DNA of 64,000 nucleotides from Drechslerella dactyloides (Eukaryota; Ascomycota; Orbiliomycetes; Orbiliales; Orbiliaceae): positions 2,232,001-2,296,000 of the forward strand of contig JAGTWJ010000019.1 of assembly GCA_020064725.1 (NCBI GenBank). The letters run 5' to 3'. Positions 1-10,802 of the stretch are shown one piece after another. Position 1 is the first letter of the stretch. Every line of letters begins with the position of its first letter. Position numbers and translations under genes: made by a program. Below the pieces are notes generated by a model. That model had not been told where the DNA came from. It did no database searches and saw nothing but the letters and a program-made list of their open reading frames with translations.

Positions 1-2437
1 AGCGTGGCGATCCGCAAGCTCTGGGGGACACACCTTGGTATAGGTTCACTCCATCGGAGCGGGCGGCAGGAGCAGCGTTTCGTGCTGGTCCGGCTGGGCT
101 GAGCTTGGAGGAACTCGATTCTTCAGACTCCAAGAATCCTGGCAGGTTTAATGTCGATGTTCAAGGTTCCAGAGAGCAGGGTTGGGATTCTCCGTCTCGT
201 CCACGGCCGCAGACCTCACTGTTCGGTTCAGATCAGTCCGCGTCGCTCGACAACGGCGGTTCAGATCAGTCCGCATCCACCGACACCGGCAGGTCTTGGA
301 TGTCTACGTCATCGACAGCGCGGTCCTGGAATAAACCCCCCAGGTTACACAGCTATATCGCAAAAGAAGATCCAGAAGTCTGGCAGCCTAAAGGGCCTAT
401 GCACAACTACTCGGCACTGGATGGGGAGCTCGATTCACCGGGCGGCGAGAATCCCTTCGGAACGCCGATGACGGTTCTACGCAAGGAACCGAGATTGCTG
501 CCAAGAATGACTCCTACCTCCGAATTTCTATATGGATATAATATGTGCCTTCTTGCTTTCAGGCAGATGCGGAGGCAAATTCACAAGCTGCACATCTACA
601 CTGGCCTGATGCGTCAAGGTGGAAGTCGTGAAAGAGAGAACCTGCTAAGAAAAATAGCAGAGAATGTAAAGGTTCCGGTTTCCACAACGATGGATGTGAG
701 ACTAATCGATGCAATGAGCAAAGGCAGGCCACATAATGTGAGCAATCCCACTCTTGCGCTCTCCGTTATCGCTTTTTCGCCTTTGGCCGCAACCCAGGAG
801 CCGTGACTGATATAATTTTGAGTTTTTAGGGGTTTGCTTTAGAAGTGGAGCCGATTGAGCTACCTAGAATCGGTTACTTAACCCAGGTATCTGAAGGCAA
901 ATGCAACGCTCCGATAACACAATCTACGGGCTATGTTGAGATCAAGAGCAAAGGGGAGCGTCAGAATCCTTTCGTGTTAATCCTTGATGAACTGGTAAAT
1001 CAAACCCCATCTGCATCTGAATCTTGTTGCAGCCGCCCAGTCCAAGCGGATATCGCAACATGAAGTGTAGATGCTGACCAAAGTGCCCAGTGTGATGGCG
1101 GAAACTTTGGCGCGATCCTACGCACTGCATACTACCTTGGCGTTGATGCAGTGCTTTCCGTCTCGAATAATTCTGCCCCACCGACTGCTCTGATGTCACG
1201 GGCTTCTGCCGGCGCTCTCGAGGCAATCGATATGTATAATGTGTCGGATCTCGCGGCGTTTATAACGAAGTCGAAGAGGAACGGCTGGACGTTTTACGGC
1301 GCGATGCCATCACCGTCGAATCGAGAACTAGCTAACACGAGGACGAAGAAGAGTATCAAGTGGTACGACATCGAAGGAATCAATGACCCACTCCACTTTG
1401 GTCCCGTGGCGCTCGTAATGGGTAACGAATCTGAGGGACTCCGGCCGACAATACAGAGGCTGATGGACTGCTATGCAACCATCACCAAGCTGAAAAGTGC
1501 GGATCCGGCGGTGGACTCGTTGAACGTGGGGGTTGCAGCATCGATTCTGTGCCATGCTTTCTTGAGGCCAGTAAATAAGGAGAAAAAGCCTGAGAAGCTT
1601 CTTGATAACAGAGCCGCTAAGAGGTTGGGGGCGAGGCACGAGTGGGAGATGGAGACTCTTCGTGAGACAAACGTGATGTTCCATGTCCAGGACGGAAAAT
1701 ATGAGCGGCCTAATACTGCGCCGCCGGAGCAGAATACGAGTAGAGCTGGTGTTGGGTCTACAATGGACCCTGATCAAGATGCCGATTATGACGATGAAGG
1801 GTCAGAATTCGAAGACTACGAGGAGGCCAATCAAGATATTACGAGCTCATCCGGGGCTGGCAGCGAAGTCACCAAAAAATCAGACCGGCTTAACCAGGAA
1901 CATCTAATGCGAGATGGCCCGAATGAAGTCGTCGAGAAAAAGGCGGGAGACGCCAGCACTGCTATAGAGGGGGAACCCTTTGATGATGACGCTGACATGA
2001 GCGAAGATGATGACAGCGACTGGGACGAATACGACGACGACGAGGAGCTAGAGCATGACAATGGAGAGTCGGAAACCGACGAACAGGGGGTCAACCTTGA
2101 AGGCATTCAGAATATAAAGTCAACTGCGTCAGGTCTTTCGGCAGACAACGGCGGAGTGACCGCCCAGCCGAAACCAAAGAAAGCGAAGAAACCCAAGCCG
2201 CCGGTTCTGACCAAGAAGCAAAGGAAGCAGCTAAAGAAAGAAAGGAAAAAGGAGGGAATTAGGTTGAGGAAGAAGGTCCGGGACGAAAAAGCGCGGACAA
2301 CGGCTGAGTTGAATATGAGGAAAGACCCAACGATCCTGATGGTTCATCGGGATCCTAAGACGACGACAGGTCCAGCTGAAGAAAAACCCAAAAAGACAAA
2401 AATGGGAACCGATGCGGAAGGTTGGCCAGCCGTATAA
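1..2437 (+). CDS. MRM1: Mitochondrial rRNA 2'-O-ribose methyltransferase Mrm1, SpoU family (5' partial)
   Basis: Exons <1..737, 830..994 and 1091..2437; the frame is open at base 1, so the start lies outside the window. Introns of 92 and 96 nt, both phase 0 (donors GTGAGC and GTAAAT). About 748 residues are visible. The family methylates a ribose in the large mitochondrial rRNA using S-adenosylmethionine. Exon 1 carries the substrate-binding N-domain (EFLYGYN, then RRQIHKLHIYTG). Exons 2-3 carry the SpoU fold: LDEL, GGNFGAILRTAYYLGVDAV, a MSRASAGALE stretch, the LVMGNESEGLRP knot motif and the final SLNVGVAASILCHAFL. Odd: about 230 residues follow the catalytic fold, first strongly acidic (about 1780-2090, runs of D/E) and then Lys-rich (about 2161-2300); yeast and human homologues end soon after the fold. 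A serine-rich linker with a repeated SDQSAS motif lies in exon 1. Identity is strong; the role of the tail is unknown. Confidence 0.9.
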
Positions 2438-3695
2438 CGTGCTGCGGACGAAGACCTAGCGCTGCTAGTACGGCTTTGGAAACGCTGGGGTCTGACATAT
2501 ATTCAGTTGACGTGTAGGATAAGATTCGATGTGTCTAGACACAAGTTCACTTATGTACCATATTTATTTGCTATAGTATTTGGCTCTCAACCAGACATCC
2601 AAATAGTTATGCGCTCAAAGCTCCAGTAGAAGAGTATATACACATAGACAATAATGAATTATATGAATAGCGACACGCCATATGAGAGCGACATCGTGCG
2701 GACAGGAGCTACGCAACCAAATTATGCCCACTGCTGAATCAGCGGTACTACTTCCTGGTCCTCCTTCCAGGTACCCCCTTAGGTCCGGGTGATTGTACCT
2801 GGCAGGGCCGCGTACCTGCATGCATGGTAAAGCCATGTTAGCAATGTTGCATTCTCTCTACCAGCCTTGTCCCAATATTTATCGCCAAGTGCGAGGGTCA
2901 TAGGAGTGCACTAGTGTGGTCATAAGGTCATACATATCTGGTGCGTGCCAACGATATCGCGATGTTGAGGGCGCAGCCGTCTAGCCGTATACGAGATCTG
3001 CTCTTAGGTGCTTTTTGAAAGTTGATACTCGGGTCCAGCATTCTAGATGCTATTCCAGTTTTAATCTATTTATATGAGCGTCAAGATGGCTTCGAAGATG
3101 TTGACGTCTGGGACTTGCGACAACATGAAATTACTGTTCGCCGATACCTATTGTCTCGTGAACCAGAAGCGATACCTATAGGTATTGCTACTATGATTCA
3201 TGCCAGGATCGCAACGCTCACTTTGACTTCTACAATTGATTATGGGAATACCCCACTCTCCAAGCAAAGTCAATTTCCTAAGTGCAGATCCCCCACTTTC
3301 CTGGCCCGTCATTATCTGAAAATACGGTTGATGGGTGTCCGAGCAGAAGCCCAGTCGCAATATTCCACTATGTCTATTCTTCCGCGTCTAGGAAAGCTCG
3401 AAAAGAGGTCCCAGGTTGAGATGTGTGGAATACGAGCTCGAGGCTTGGTGGGAATACCAGGCTGATTGGATCAAGGTTGCACATGCGTAACTTTTTCACA
3501 CGGAGTTGTGGTGGAGATTGTGATGTTTGACAAAACGACAGGGTGAATCCGAAGAGGCGTTGAGGGGCTCCCGGAGCGTGATTCCATTTAGCCGACAGGA
3601 GACAGTCGACTGCATGGGCTGCTGCAGGTGTATGGAACTAAAATATGGATTTTTGCGACGTTCAAATCTCGGATTAATTGGTTATACGACGATAT
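2438..3695. other. Intergenic region, no supported gene
   Basis: This stretch follows the MRM1 stop. It holds a plus-strand open frame at 3022..3465 that begins with TTG, has no family motif and no splice sites linking it to anything. I see no transposon ends, tandem repeats or tRNA. Confidence 0.5.
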
Positions 3696-4620
3696 CTATC
3701 CCTTGGAGGATTGACCCGGTGGCAAACTACGGAAGACTGGAGAAAGGTAGTCGTTCGATAAGCTGATTTCCTTATACAGCTTCCGAACATCATCCTGTAA
3801 CCGCAACCCTCCGCTATTTTCTAATGTTCGGGATAGCTTAATTTCTATAGATGTGGGCGATCCGGAAAGGATTACATCGACCGTTTGGTCTCGCGCGGGT
3901 GTGTCGATCGTATGCTCAGGCGCACTAGACCACCTTCCTGTCGGAATCGCTTCCCTGATAGTTACCAGCTTTTTTGGACGACATAATTTTTTTTTGAATG
4001 GGGCCACATCTTTGAAGCACCTGGCAGCTACCGACATCTTGCTGCCCCAGTCAGCTATGTGCCTCTTCAAACTTCGGGCTCCCAGATTTGTATAGCTATC
4101 GCGACGAAACAGGAAGCTGCCTACAATCAGAGCTCGTAGCTGCTCGTGCAAGCGAGAATGGTGCGTGGTTAGTTACACAAGGGTAGCTTGGAGATTTGGT
4201 ACTAAATACTTACTTCGTGCATACAAAGATGCGCTTTTGAGCCAAACTTGAAACTAAGGTCAAGAAGAGCTGCCAACTGCCGCACGCCTGTTTTTATGCT
4301 TCTGCTGCTTTCTTGTAGGCCCTCTGATACTCTATAGCCATATTCGCTGATCGCGATTGCGGTACTATTCCGATATTTGTTTGTATCTTTTTTCCTCAAC
4401 GACTAGCGCTCAGCAAGCTTCGCTGCGTGCGGCTAAATTCAGACATTCTGAATTCATGAGAGTAAGAAGCTGGAAGTAACTGTACTTCCAAAGCTCGTAC
4501 CAGTAAATTTTCATGCACGCAGCTACGCGCAGTCGATGCTGAGTATGGGATACCCTGGATATCGCGGATGATATGAGCTCCCTCTTCGAGCAGAATCCTC
4601 CCACCAGCACACGCGTTAGC
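3696..4620 (-). CDS. Candidate hypothetical protein, 5' end unresolved
   Basis: Unrecognised gene, inferred from splice structure. Reading the minus strand: an exon from at most 4620 down to 4486 (in-frame TAA just upstream at 4623-4621, so it must begin by splicing), intron 4403..4485 (donor GTACAG, acceptor GCTAG), exon 4402..4214, intron 4140..4213 (donor GTAAGT, branch TAACTAACC near 4168-4172, acceptor GCAG), exon 4139..3696 ending in a stop. All three exons join in phase 0, giving about 255 residues. The first exon reads EEGAHIIRDIQGIPYSAS, the middle one contains SIKTGVRQLAALLDLSFKF, the last is Lys/Arg-rich then mixed. No signal peptide, membrane span or known domain. A further upstream exon may lie in 4.67-4.86 kb (a frame containing REKLTEQLSKLIVAL). 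The 4140..4213 intron is good; the 4403..4485 one is weaker. Could also be a decayed gene. Confidence 0.42.
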
Positions 4621-5231
4621 TTAGCCTTAAGCCGTAGTATCGCAAGCATCAGGGAGGCTGACCGACACAAGGGCCACGATGAGCTTAGATAGTTGCTCTG
4701 TCAACTTTTCTCTTTCGCCAGTCACTCGATTTTCGCGGTTTGTCGAGTATTCGAGCGCACGGTCCCATCGGCGCCGAGTTTTCCCCGTAACTGGGTACTG
4801 ACATGGGGCGAATGCCAGCCAAGTCACCCACCTTGGCTGCATGTGTGTGTCGACTTTCAATGGTTCCTGTATACTCCGAAATATTTATCCGCTGCACGGC
4901 ATTTAGATTGGCTAGGCGCCAGCTGCGTTCATGGGTACCATGGGGAGGTGTGCTGGATAAGAGGAGGGATTTATAATGTCACTGACTCCCTGAACTGCGA
5001 TCGAGAGTTTCCTAAATGCGCTTCAGCGCTGGCTGACCAATATTTCATATTGATATATTCCGCGATACCGATTCTTTCCTTCCTCAAACATATCGATATA
5101 TATCTTGTAAATAGGGGTTTCGCCGATATCAATCACGATAGGCTCTTACCATTTAAGATCGGGCAATGAGATCGTGAAGGGAATCATATTTCCCGTGGGA
5201 TCAGGCCGCGGAATTATAGAGGGAGGACGAA

Positions 5232-7016
5232 ATGCTTGGGGTTGCGCGGGCCATGTTGTCGTGCAGGTGCCTCTTGTCACTGCTGGCGCTGCTCGCAGTC
5301 AATGTTGTCAACACATCCGCAGCAACAGCAGAGCCCGAGATATGCGACAACTCGAGAATCGATATCACTACGCCGAACCAGCTCGCAGTCCTGGCGAATT
5401 GTACGGATGTCACCGGCGATGTATACCTTCAAAATGTCAATACCGTCGAAATCAATCTCGATCGCCTAAAAGTTATTCGCGGAATGGTTCAAATTTACCT
5501 GGCCGACAGCACGCTTAGATTCTCAGCCAGCAACCTTTCCACGATTGGCGGGCTCTTTATGATCGCTGGAAGTCTGAATGGCTCGTCTAACCTCAATGAG
5601 ATCTCGATGCCAAGGCTAAAAAGCGTTCCAGGACTGGATCTAACGTGGATGCCCAATCTACGGGATCTGGATTTCCCGTCAAGAATCAACAGTCCGCAAC
5701 CCGCTATTCGGCTTACAATCATGAATACTGGACTGGAGACTATCGAGAACCTGAATATCGACTACGCCAGCATCCAGCAGGTATATTTCGGCGCAAATCA
5801 AAACTTGAAAGATATTGTATTAAATCTAAAGAACATCACTGTCAACCTGGATCTCGATGGAGCAGGCGCGAAGCCGAATGTGTCGTTCCCTCAGCTGGAA
5901 TACTTGAATACTGCCAATATCCACGACGTGAGCGGTCTGCATTTCGACAAGCTAGTGTCCATGGGTGGCGCTCTTGGGGTCTACGATTCATCGAATCTGA
6001 CAACGCTAGAGATGCCAGTACTTAAACAAATCGGTACCAGAACGCTCAGTGTATTGGCTATTGCAAACAATACGGGACTGGAAAGCGTCATGTTTCCTTC
6101 TCTAGAGCAGATAACCGGTGGCATAACCTCGGATAACAACAGACGTTGGAAGCGTCTGAATGGATTCCCAAATTTGATGCGAGTCACGGATGACATTGAC
6201 ATGAATGGAGGTTTCACAATGATAGACTTTCCCAGGCTATATAATCTCACCGGTAAATTTGAGATAACTTCAACATCGGGATTAGCTTACGATTGCAACG
6301 ATCTGGCAAAGAAAAACACAAATACCTCGAAACCATTCATCTGCGATCCTTACGGACAAAACGTTTTTAGAGCGGCGGACGCACCAGCGCCAGAACGCCC
6401 GAAATCAGACGAAGGCGATTTAACAGGGCCTAAGATCACTGGGATTGCAATTGGCTGCCTCGCATGCGTTGTCGGCCCACTGATCCTTCTCAGGTTCATC
6501 ATCGGCAGAAGGAGGAAGGCACGACTGAGGGAAAAGGACGTGTACAACCAAAACTTTAACCCAATAGACTGGGGTGGTCGAAGCCTACCCAGCTCCCGGG
6601 CAGAGCTACCACCGCACGCTATTGGTGAGAGGTATGAGTTGCCGGCAGCCAAGTTAAGACAGGAGCTGCCGGGAGACCTCCCGCTGCATGAGCTCGACGA
6701 GATAGCGGCGGGGTCGATACACAGGAAGACGCCGGACGTTACGACCCTCCAGGTGCCTGACAGCCCGATAGAACGGGCGTCCTCAGGAAGAGGCTTTGAT
6801 TCCGACGTATCGAGGCTAGATTCAGAGCTATCTAGCGATGACGACGATGAATATGCAGATTCTATAGTACATGCGTATGGGGATATGGATCATCCTCCAG
6901 TGCCTAGGTTGCCGGAAGGTATATTCGTTACTTTCAGAGGCGACTTGCGGATCCGATTTTACGACTGCCAAATGATGGTTGCTCCTACTACGCTGTTCGT
7001 CCAGCAACCTTCCTAG
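5232..7016 (+). CDS. L-domain-like (Ecm33/Sps2-type) membrane protein with a cytoplasmic tail
   Basis: Single exon, 594 residues from ATG 5232 (a second in-frame ATG at 5253 would also keep the signal peptide). Residues about 1-33 are a secretion signal ending near TSAATA. Residues about 36-375 resemble the receptor L-domain repeats of fungal Ecm33/Sps2 proteins: an opening CDNSRIDI...ANCTDVTGDVYL, then repeated short strands on PxLxxL/I themes with several Asn-X-Ser/Thr sites, closing with paired cysteines (DCNDL, FICDP). Residues about 400-425 form one membrane span (ITGIAIGCLACVVGPLILL) followed by GRRRKARLR, so the last about 165 residues should be cytoplasmic; that tail is acidic near 6830-6860 (SSDDDDEY). 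Ecm33 proper is GPI-anchored to plasma membrane or wall; here a membrane span plus tail replaces the GPI signal. A surface receptor or wall sensor is an inference from this layout. Confidence 0.75.
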   Translation: MLGVARAMLSCRCLLSLLALLAVNVVNTSAATAEPEICDNSRIDITTPNQLAVLANCTDVTGDVYLQNVNTVEINLDRLKVIRGMVQIYLADSTLRFSASNLSTIGGLFMIAGSLNGSSNLNEISMPRLKSVPGLDLTWMPNLRDLDFPSRINSPQPAIRLTIMNTGLETIENLNIDYASIQQVYFGANQNLKDIVLNLKNITVNLDLDGAGAKPNVSFPQLEYLNTANIHDVSGLHFDKLVSMGGALGVYDSSNLTTLEMPVLKQIGTRTLSVLAIANNTGLESVMFPSLEQITGGITSDNNRRWKRLNGFPNLMRVTDDIDMNGGFTMIDFPRLYNLTGKFEITSTSGLAYDCNDLAKKNTNTSKPFICDPYGQNVFRAADAPAPERPKSDEGDLTGPKITGIAIGCLACVVGPLILLRFIIGRRRKARLREKDVYNQNFNPIDWGGRSLPSSRAELPPHAIGERYELPAAKLRQELPGDLPLHELDEIAAGSIHRKTPDVTTLQVPDSPIERASSGRGFDSDVSRLDSELSSDDDDEYADSIVHAYGDMDHPPVPRLPEGIFVTFRGDLRIRFYDCQMMVAPTTLFVQQPS

Positions 7017-7663
7017 CATAGAACACCATCCACTGACCGGTTCACATTGTATATATGTCTGATCGCGTTTTCTTCTTATTATTACTTGTTCTATCGGCTT
7101 CCTGTAGGATCTTATTGGTAGTTAGCGACTTGTACCTTTTTAGTAATCAAAACCTATCTTATCGACTATATTCTGGCGCCTCGTGTAGGAATCCATGCAG
7201 CTAGAAATAGCCATGTTTGTATTGCATATTGGTTCACATTCACGGGAAATTCTGGGCGCTTGTCAGTCTATGTAAATCTGCTGTCACAGTTCAAAGCATA
7301 CAGGCCTCGCAGCTGCTACGACGCTTTGAAACTCAATCTGTATGAAGAAACCCCGTGCTGATTGTCAGAGTGAGCGGGAAGCTTCATGTTTGTCGTAGCC
7401 ATCCGATTGGCAAAGTCCTCCGCCAAAATGCAACATTCGAAAGGTAGGATACTATTGTTGGTGGCCTGAGAGAATCAAACGCCAAGTTGCCGGCTCTGCA
7501 AGTGTGAGACTACTAGTAACTGCGATATAGGCGCATAATTTTTATCACAGCTAATTTACACGAATTCATGGTGGCTGAATTACACATTTGCCATTTGCAA
7601 ATCGTGTCAAAGAATAACTGTGTGGCTATCCGAGACAACATGACAACAGCAAACAGCCGTGTG

Positions 7664-7680
7664 TAGTCTCGGGGACGCTG
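7664..7680 (+). repeat. 17-bp direct repeat, copy 1
   Basis: TAGTCTCGGGGACGCTG is found here and again at 10786..10802, identical over all 17 bases, 3.1 kb apart in two different intergenic spacers. Chance identity of this length in a window this size is very unlikely. Confidence 0.85.
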
Positions 7681-7708
7681 GCCGTGTGGCACAGCTACGC
7701 AACTGAGA

Positions 7709-7726
7709 ATGAGACTAGCTGCCTGC
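7709..7726 (+). repeat. 18-bp direct repeat, copy 1
   Basis: ATGAGACTAGCTGCCTGC occurs here and, identically, at 15892..15909, 8.2 kb away. The flanks do not match. It lies 29 bp after the first copy of the 17-bp repeat. Confidence 0.8.
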
Positions 7727-8964
7727 TGCAATAGATTTAGTGTATACACATTTTTGTGGCCCCGAGACTATTCTTGTGGAAGACTCATGAGGGGAAATTT
7801 GCGTATTAGTATCAATCCACATCGATCCATATATTTCATGAAACTAGCCGATTTCATTGCGTATGATCATATGAATTGTCTCGCGAGCTAGGCTGCCGGT
7901 GAAAGAGCGGATATCCCAGTTTATCCACAAGCGCAAACCCGTTGGAAGAGATCCGGTCCATCATTGATCCGTTGTAGCACAAGCGTGCAGGTGTATGTTT
8001 TGAGCTTCTCATCCTAGTCTCATCCTAACATATTTTTTATCCCGTATCTGCCTACTGCTGTTTGTATCACGATATAATACCAACTTGGTCACAGCCGCAC
8101 GGGCAAGCAGAAGTTCCCGCATCTGTGCAGGCTTCGAAGAAAAGTACTTGATTTGGCGTAAGTTTTAACTGGGTTCCTTAAATCTTCCTGACGCCAGCGG
8201 GGTGAAGGCACGCTGGGTGCGAATGGATGTCAGCCGGGCAAATTCTGTGTTAAGGTCTTACGAAATAAGTTGTTAGAGTCAGCAAGAATGGGATCTCGAG
8301 ACTTGCGGGTACAGGCAGGGCATTTCAGAATCCCGATTTCCTCAGTTCTTCTCCGAAGACTATTCTTTATATTTTCGTTTGCTTGTTTATATTCTATTTA
8401 AACCTAGCAACACAGCCTTCGTTGAGACCATAGATGAGAGTCTCTATCATATAAAGTTGCCCACGGGGATACTAGCTGATACACTAGTCTTGAGGTATCC
8501 GAAGGTTTATCTTGATAATATCGACAAATAAAATTTTATGCGCATATGAGCCAACTCATCCGGGAAAAACCTCTATCCTACTATCGATTTTCTCTGGTCT
8601 GACCTTGAAATTAAAGCTTATCCCAGTCAGCTTATCGGGCCTCTGCCAGTTACACGCATATGCTCTTGCAAGTCGCTGGTGCACCCCGCCTTTTCCTCAT
8701 AGCGGGGGAGTCTGTGTAGTGTTCTAAATTATATGTAAGCTCATTGTTGTCCCCATTTTAGATTCAATACTATTTCCTACGGTAGATAGTCAGATGAAAA
8801 TTCTTTTACTGATGTGAGCAGAACCGAGCTGGTGGATAATCGTAACCAGCTATATATACGACTTGTGGTTAACGGTTGCCTCTTCACAGGATCAGTACAC
8901 TAGGCCCACCGGCTGTTCTAGCGAATGGTTGTCAGTCCGTCTTCTACGATCTATATATCATAAG

Positions 8965-10366
8965 ATGTACCTGGAAACGTATACGAGTAGAAGAGGGCTG
9001 ATGGAGCGATCGGCGATTTTATGCTTCTCCCAGTCGACCTCCTCTCCTGGTTCAATCGACACATGTGTCTCCACCTTGCGCGATAGTGAGCGCGTGTTCA
9101 TATTCGCAACCTTTGCTTTTCTGTTAAGCCTTATCACGTTCTTATTCATTATCTTGTTCCTGTGTATACGTACCCTGAACCTCGTAACTCCAATCGAGGA
9201 CCGATTAAAACGGTGGACAGATGGCTACATATACCGGTACCGCCACTCCCAGCGTCAATTGGAAGTACAATCGGGGAAGATAATCACGAGCAACCCGAGG
9301 GCTATAGGAAGGAACCCCCCAACGACACCCGGTAAGAGCCCCAAGGCCCAAAGATGACACATCCATGGCGAATAAACTTACTAACATAACCGTAGCGGAG
9401 CCCCATACTGATGGATCAGTAGTAGGACGCTCAGACCACCCGTCGCGACAGGCACCAAGTACTCCGGAGGCTCCGGTTGGCCCCATTCTGGTTGAACGGA
9501 CCCCAGCACCATTGATCGTAAGAGACGCCCGGTCACCGTCACAGTATCCGTCGAATGCACTTCCAGACGAGCTGCTAGCGACATCGGCAATCGGCGAAAC
9601 ATCTCGGGATAGTTTGCTTCGAGCAAATATCGCAAGTTCCAAAAGAATTCAACCAGCGACGACTCTAGAGCGAATTCCTGAGCGTGAACGCAATGTTCAT
9701 GGGTTAGAGTCTCGACCACTGTCGGTCCCGCATACTGTTCAGCCCGGAGATACGATCCCCCTTTCATCTCTGAGACCAGTAAGCGAAGTTTCCGAGCAAA
9801 TAAGTCTCCCAACGATGCCAATGCCGCCAGGACCACCGCCTGACCCCGAAATGCCCCGGACGCTCGAAACTGAAGGAACGGAAAGGAATATAATCGGACT
9901 TGGTCTGACTGCTGGCTCCCACCGGACATCGTTAACGTCAACAAGTGGGGAGATTCATATTTACAACGAGGGCAGGATTATAGGCCTCGCTGCAGATATA
10001 GCAGCTCCTGGCGAATGTCAGTTGACTTTGGAAGCACCGATTCCTCAGCCATCATCTCCTGTAATTTCAGCGACGACATCAACGCCCTCAGGGACTACTA
10101 CTCCCGAAGTACCGTCTCCTACGGTATTGGAACATGAAGTAGCAGTTTCCGGAATACCGACTCCAACGTCGCCATCTCCGATAGCTCAGAAGGGCACCAA
10201 CGGCACCTCTTCGATCAGTATGCCAGTCAGGCGGCAGGAGCAGACTGAGCATAATTTATCCGTATCCACGGATAGTCCAGTACCAGGGGATACTCCCAGA
10301 CGGCCCGAGTCCGCGAAGGGATTCCTTAGTATCGATACGGAAGCAAATATATCATTCAGGTACTAG
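8965..10366 (+). CDS. Hypothetical single-span membrane protein with Pro/Ser/Thr-rich tail
   Basis: Exons 8965..9331 and 9396..10366, 445 residues. The 64-nt intron has donor GTAAGA, branch TTACTAACAT and acceptor CGTAG; it splits a codon after base 1 and joins two different frames exactly. ATG 8965 is the first in frame. Residues 1-43 have no clear signal peptide; 44-68 form one strong membrane span (FIFATFAFLLSLITFLFIIL) with basic residues after it (EDRLKRW, YIYRYRHSQRQ), so the long C-terminal part is probably cytoplasmic. That part is rich in Pro, Ser and Thr, with polyproline (MPPGPPPDPEMP), a TSTPSGTTTPEVPSPT stretch and many acid-flanked Ser/Thr sites typical of disordered signalling tails. 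Not recognised as a family. The next gene downstream has the same layout, and the one upstream also has a single span plus tail. Confidence 0.6.
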
Positions 10367-10416
10367 TGACCGGCAATCAGCAGAGTTTTGAGGGCTATCC
10401 GATATACCCGTATCGA

Positions 10417-10466
10417 TTGTCTCGTAAACCAGCCCAACCACCTTTTGCCTCCGAATTGCGAGACAA
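10417..10466. repeat. Imperfect inverted repeat
   Basis: Arms 10417..10427 (TTGTCTCGTAA) and 10456..10466 (TTGCGAGACAA) pair with one mismatch across a 28-base spacer, just after the stop of the upstream membrane-protein gene. Could form a hairpin in the 3' UTR or be two head-to-head copies of the local repeat. Confidence 0.55.
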
Positions 10467-10785
10467 CCGTATCGAGTTCTACTTCAATAAATCAATCTTT
10501 CATATATAAATTGTCAGGGTTTTCAGATAGACTGTGATGGATGTGGCCTCTTTGCGACCTGTATTGTGTTAAATTTTTTGATATCAGAAATAATATCAGA
10601 TAATCAAGATCATAGCCACGCAAGTGCTGCCTTTCACCTAGACTAGCAGAACCACACCATCAATTGAGAGTATTTTATAGTTTCAATTCTTTGTATTTAG
10701 GTGTACAAAGATCGGTTGCGTCGTAAACCAGCGAAGGATCTACCTGTGCTCCCGAGACGAATATATGCTGGTACCCGTATTGGGC

Positions 10786-10802
10786 TAGTCTCGGGGACGC
10801 TG
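10786..10802 (+). repeat. 17-bp direct repeat, copy 2
   Basis: Identical to 7664..7680. An inverted copy of its GTCTCGGG core (CCCGAGAC) lies on each side, near 10751 and 10818. Confidence 0.85.

Larger units (their letters stand above)
7017..8964. other. Intergenic spacer with GTCTCG-core repeats
   Basis: No gene seen. Short frames here have no ATG-initiated, motif-bearing product. Holds several copies of a GTCTCG core in both orientations (near 7631, 7667, 7763, 7877 and 8297), one end of a 17-bp repeat (7664..7680) and one end of an 18-bp repeat (7709..7726). A TATATATA stretch at about 8850-8858 lies about 110 bp before the next ATG and may be its core promoter. Confidence 0.5.

Noticed and set aside
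3022..3465. 147-codon plus-strand frame
   Set aside because: Begins with TTG, no family resemblance and no plausible intron to a start exon; a decayed gene remains possible.
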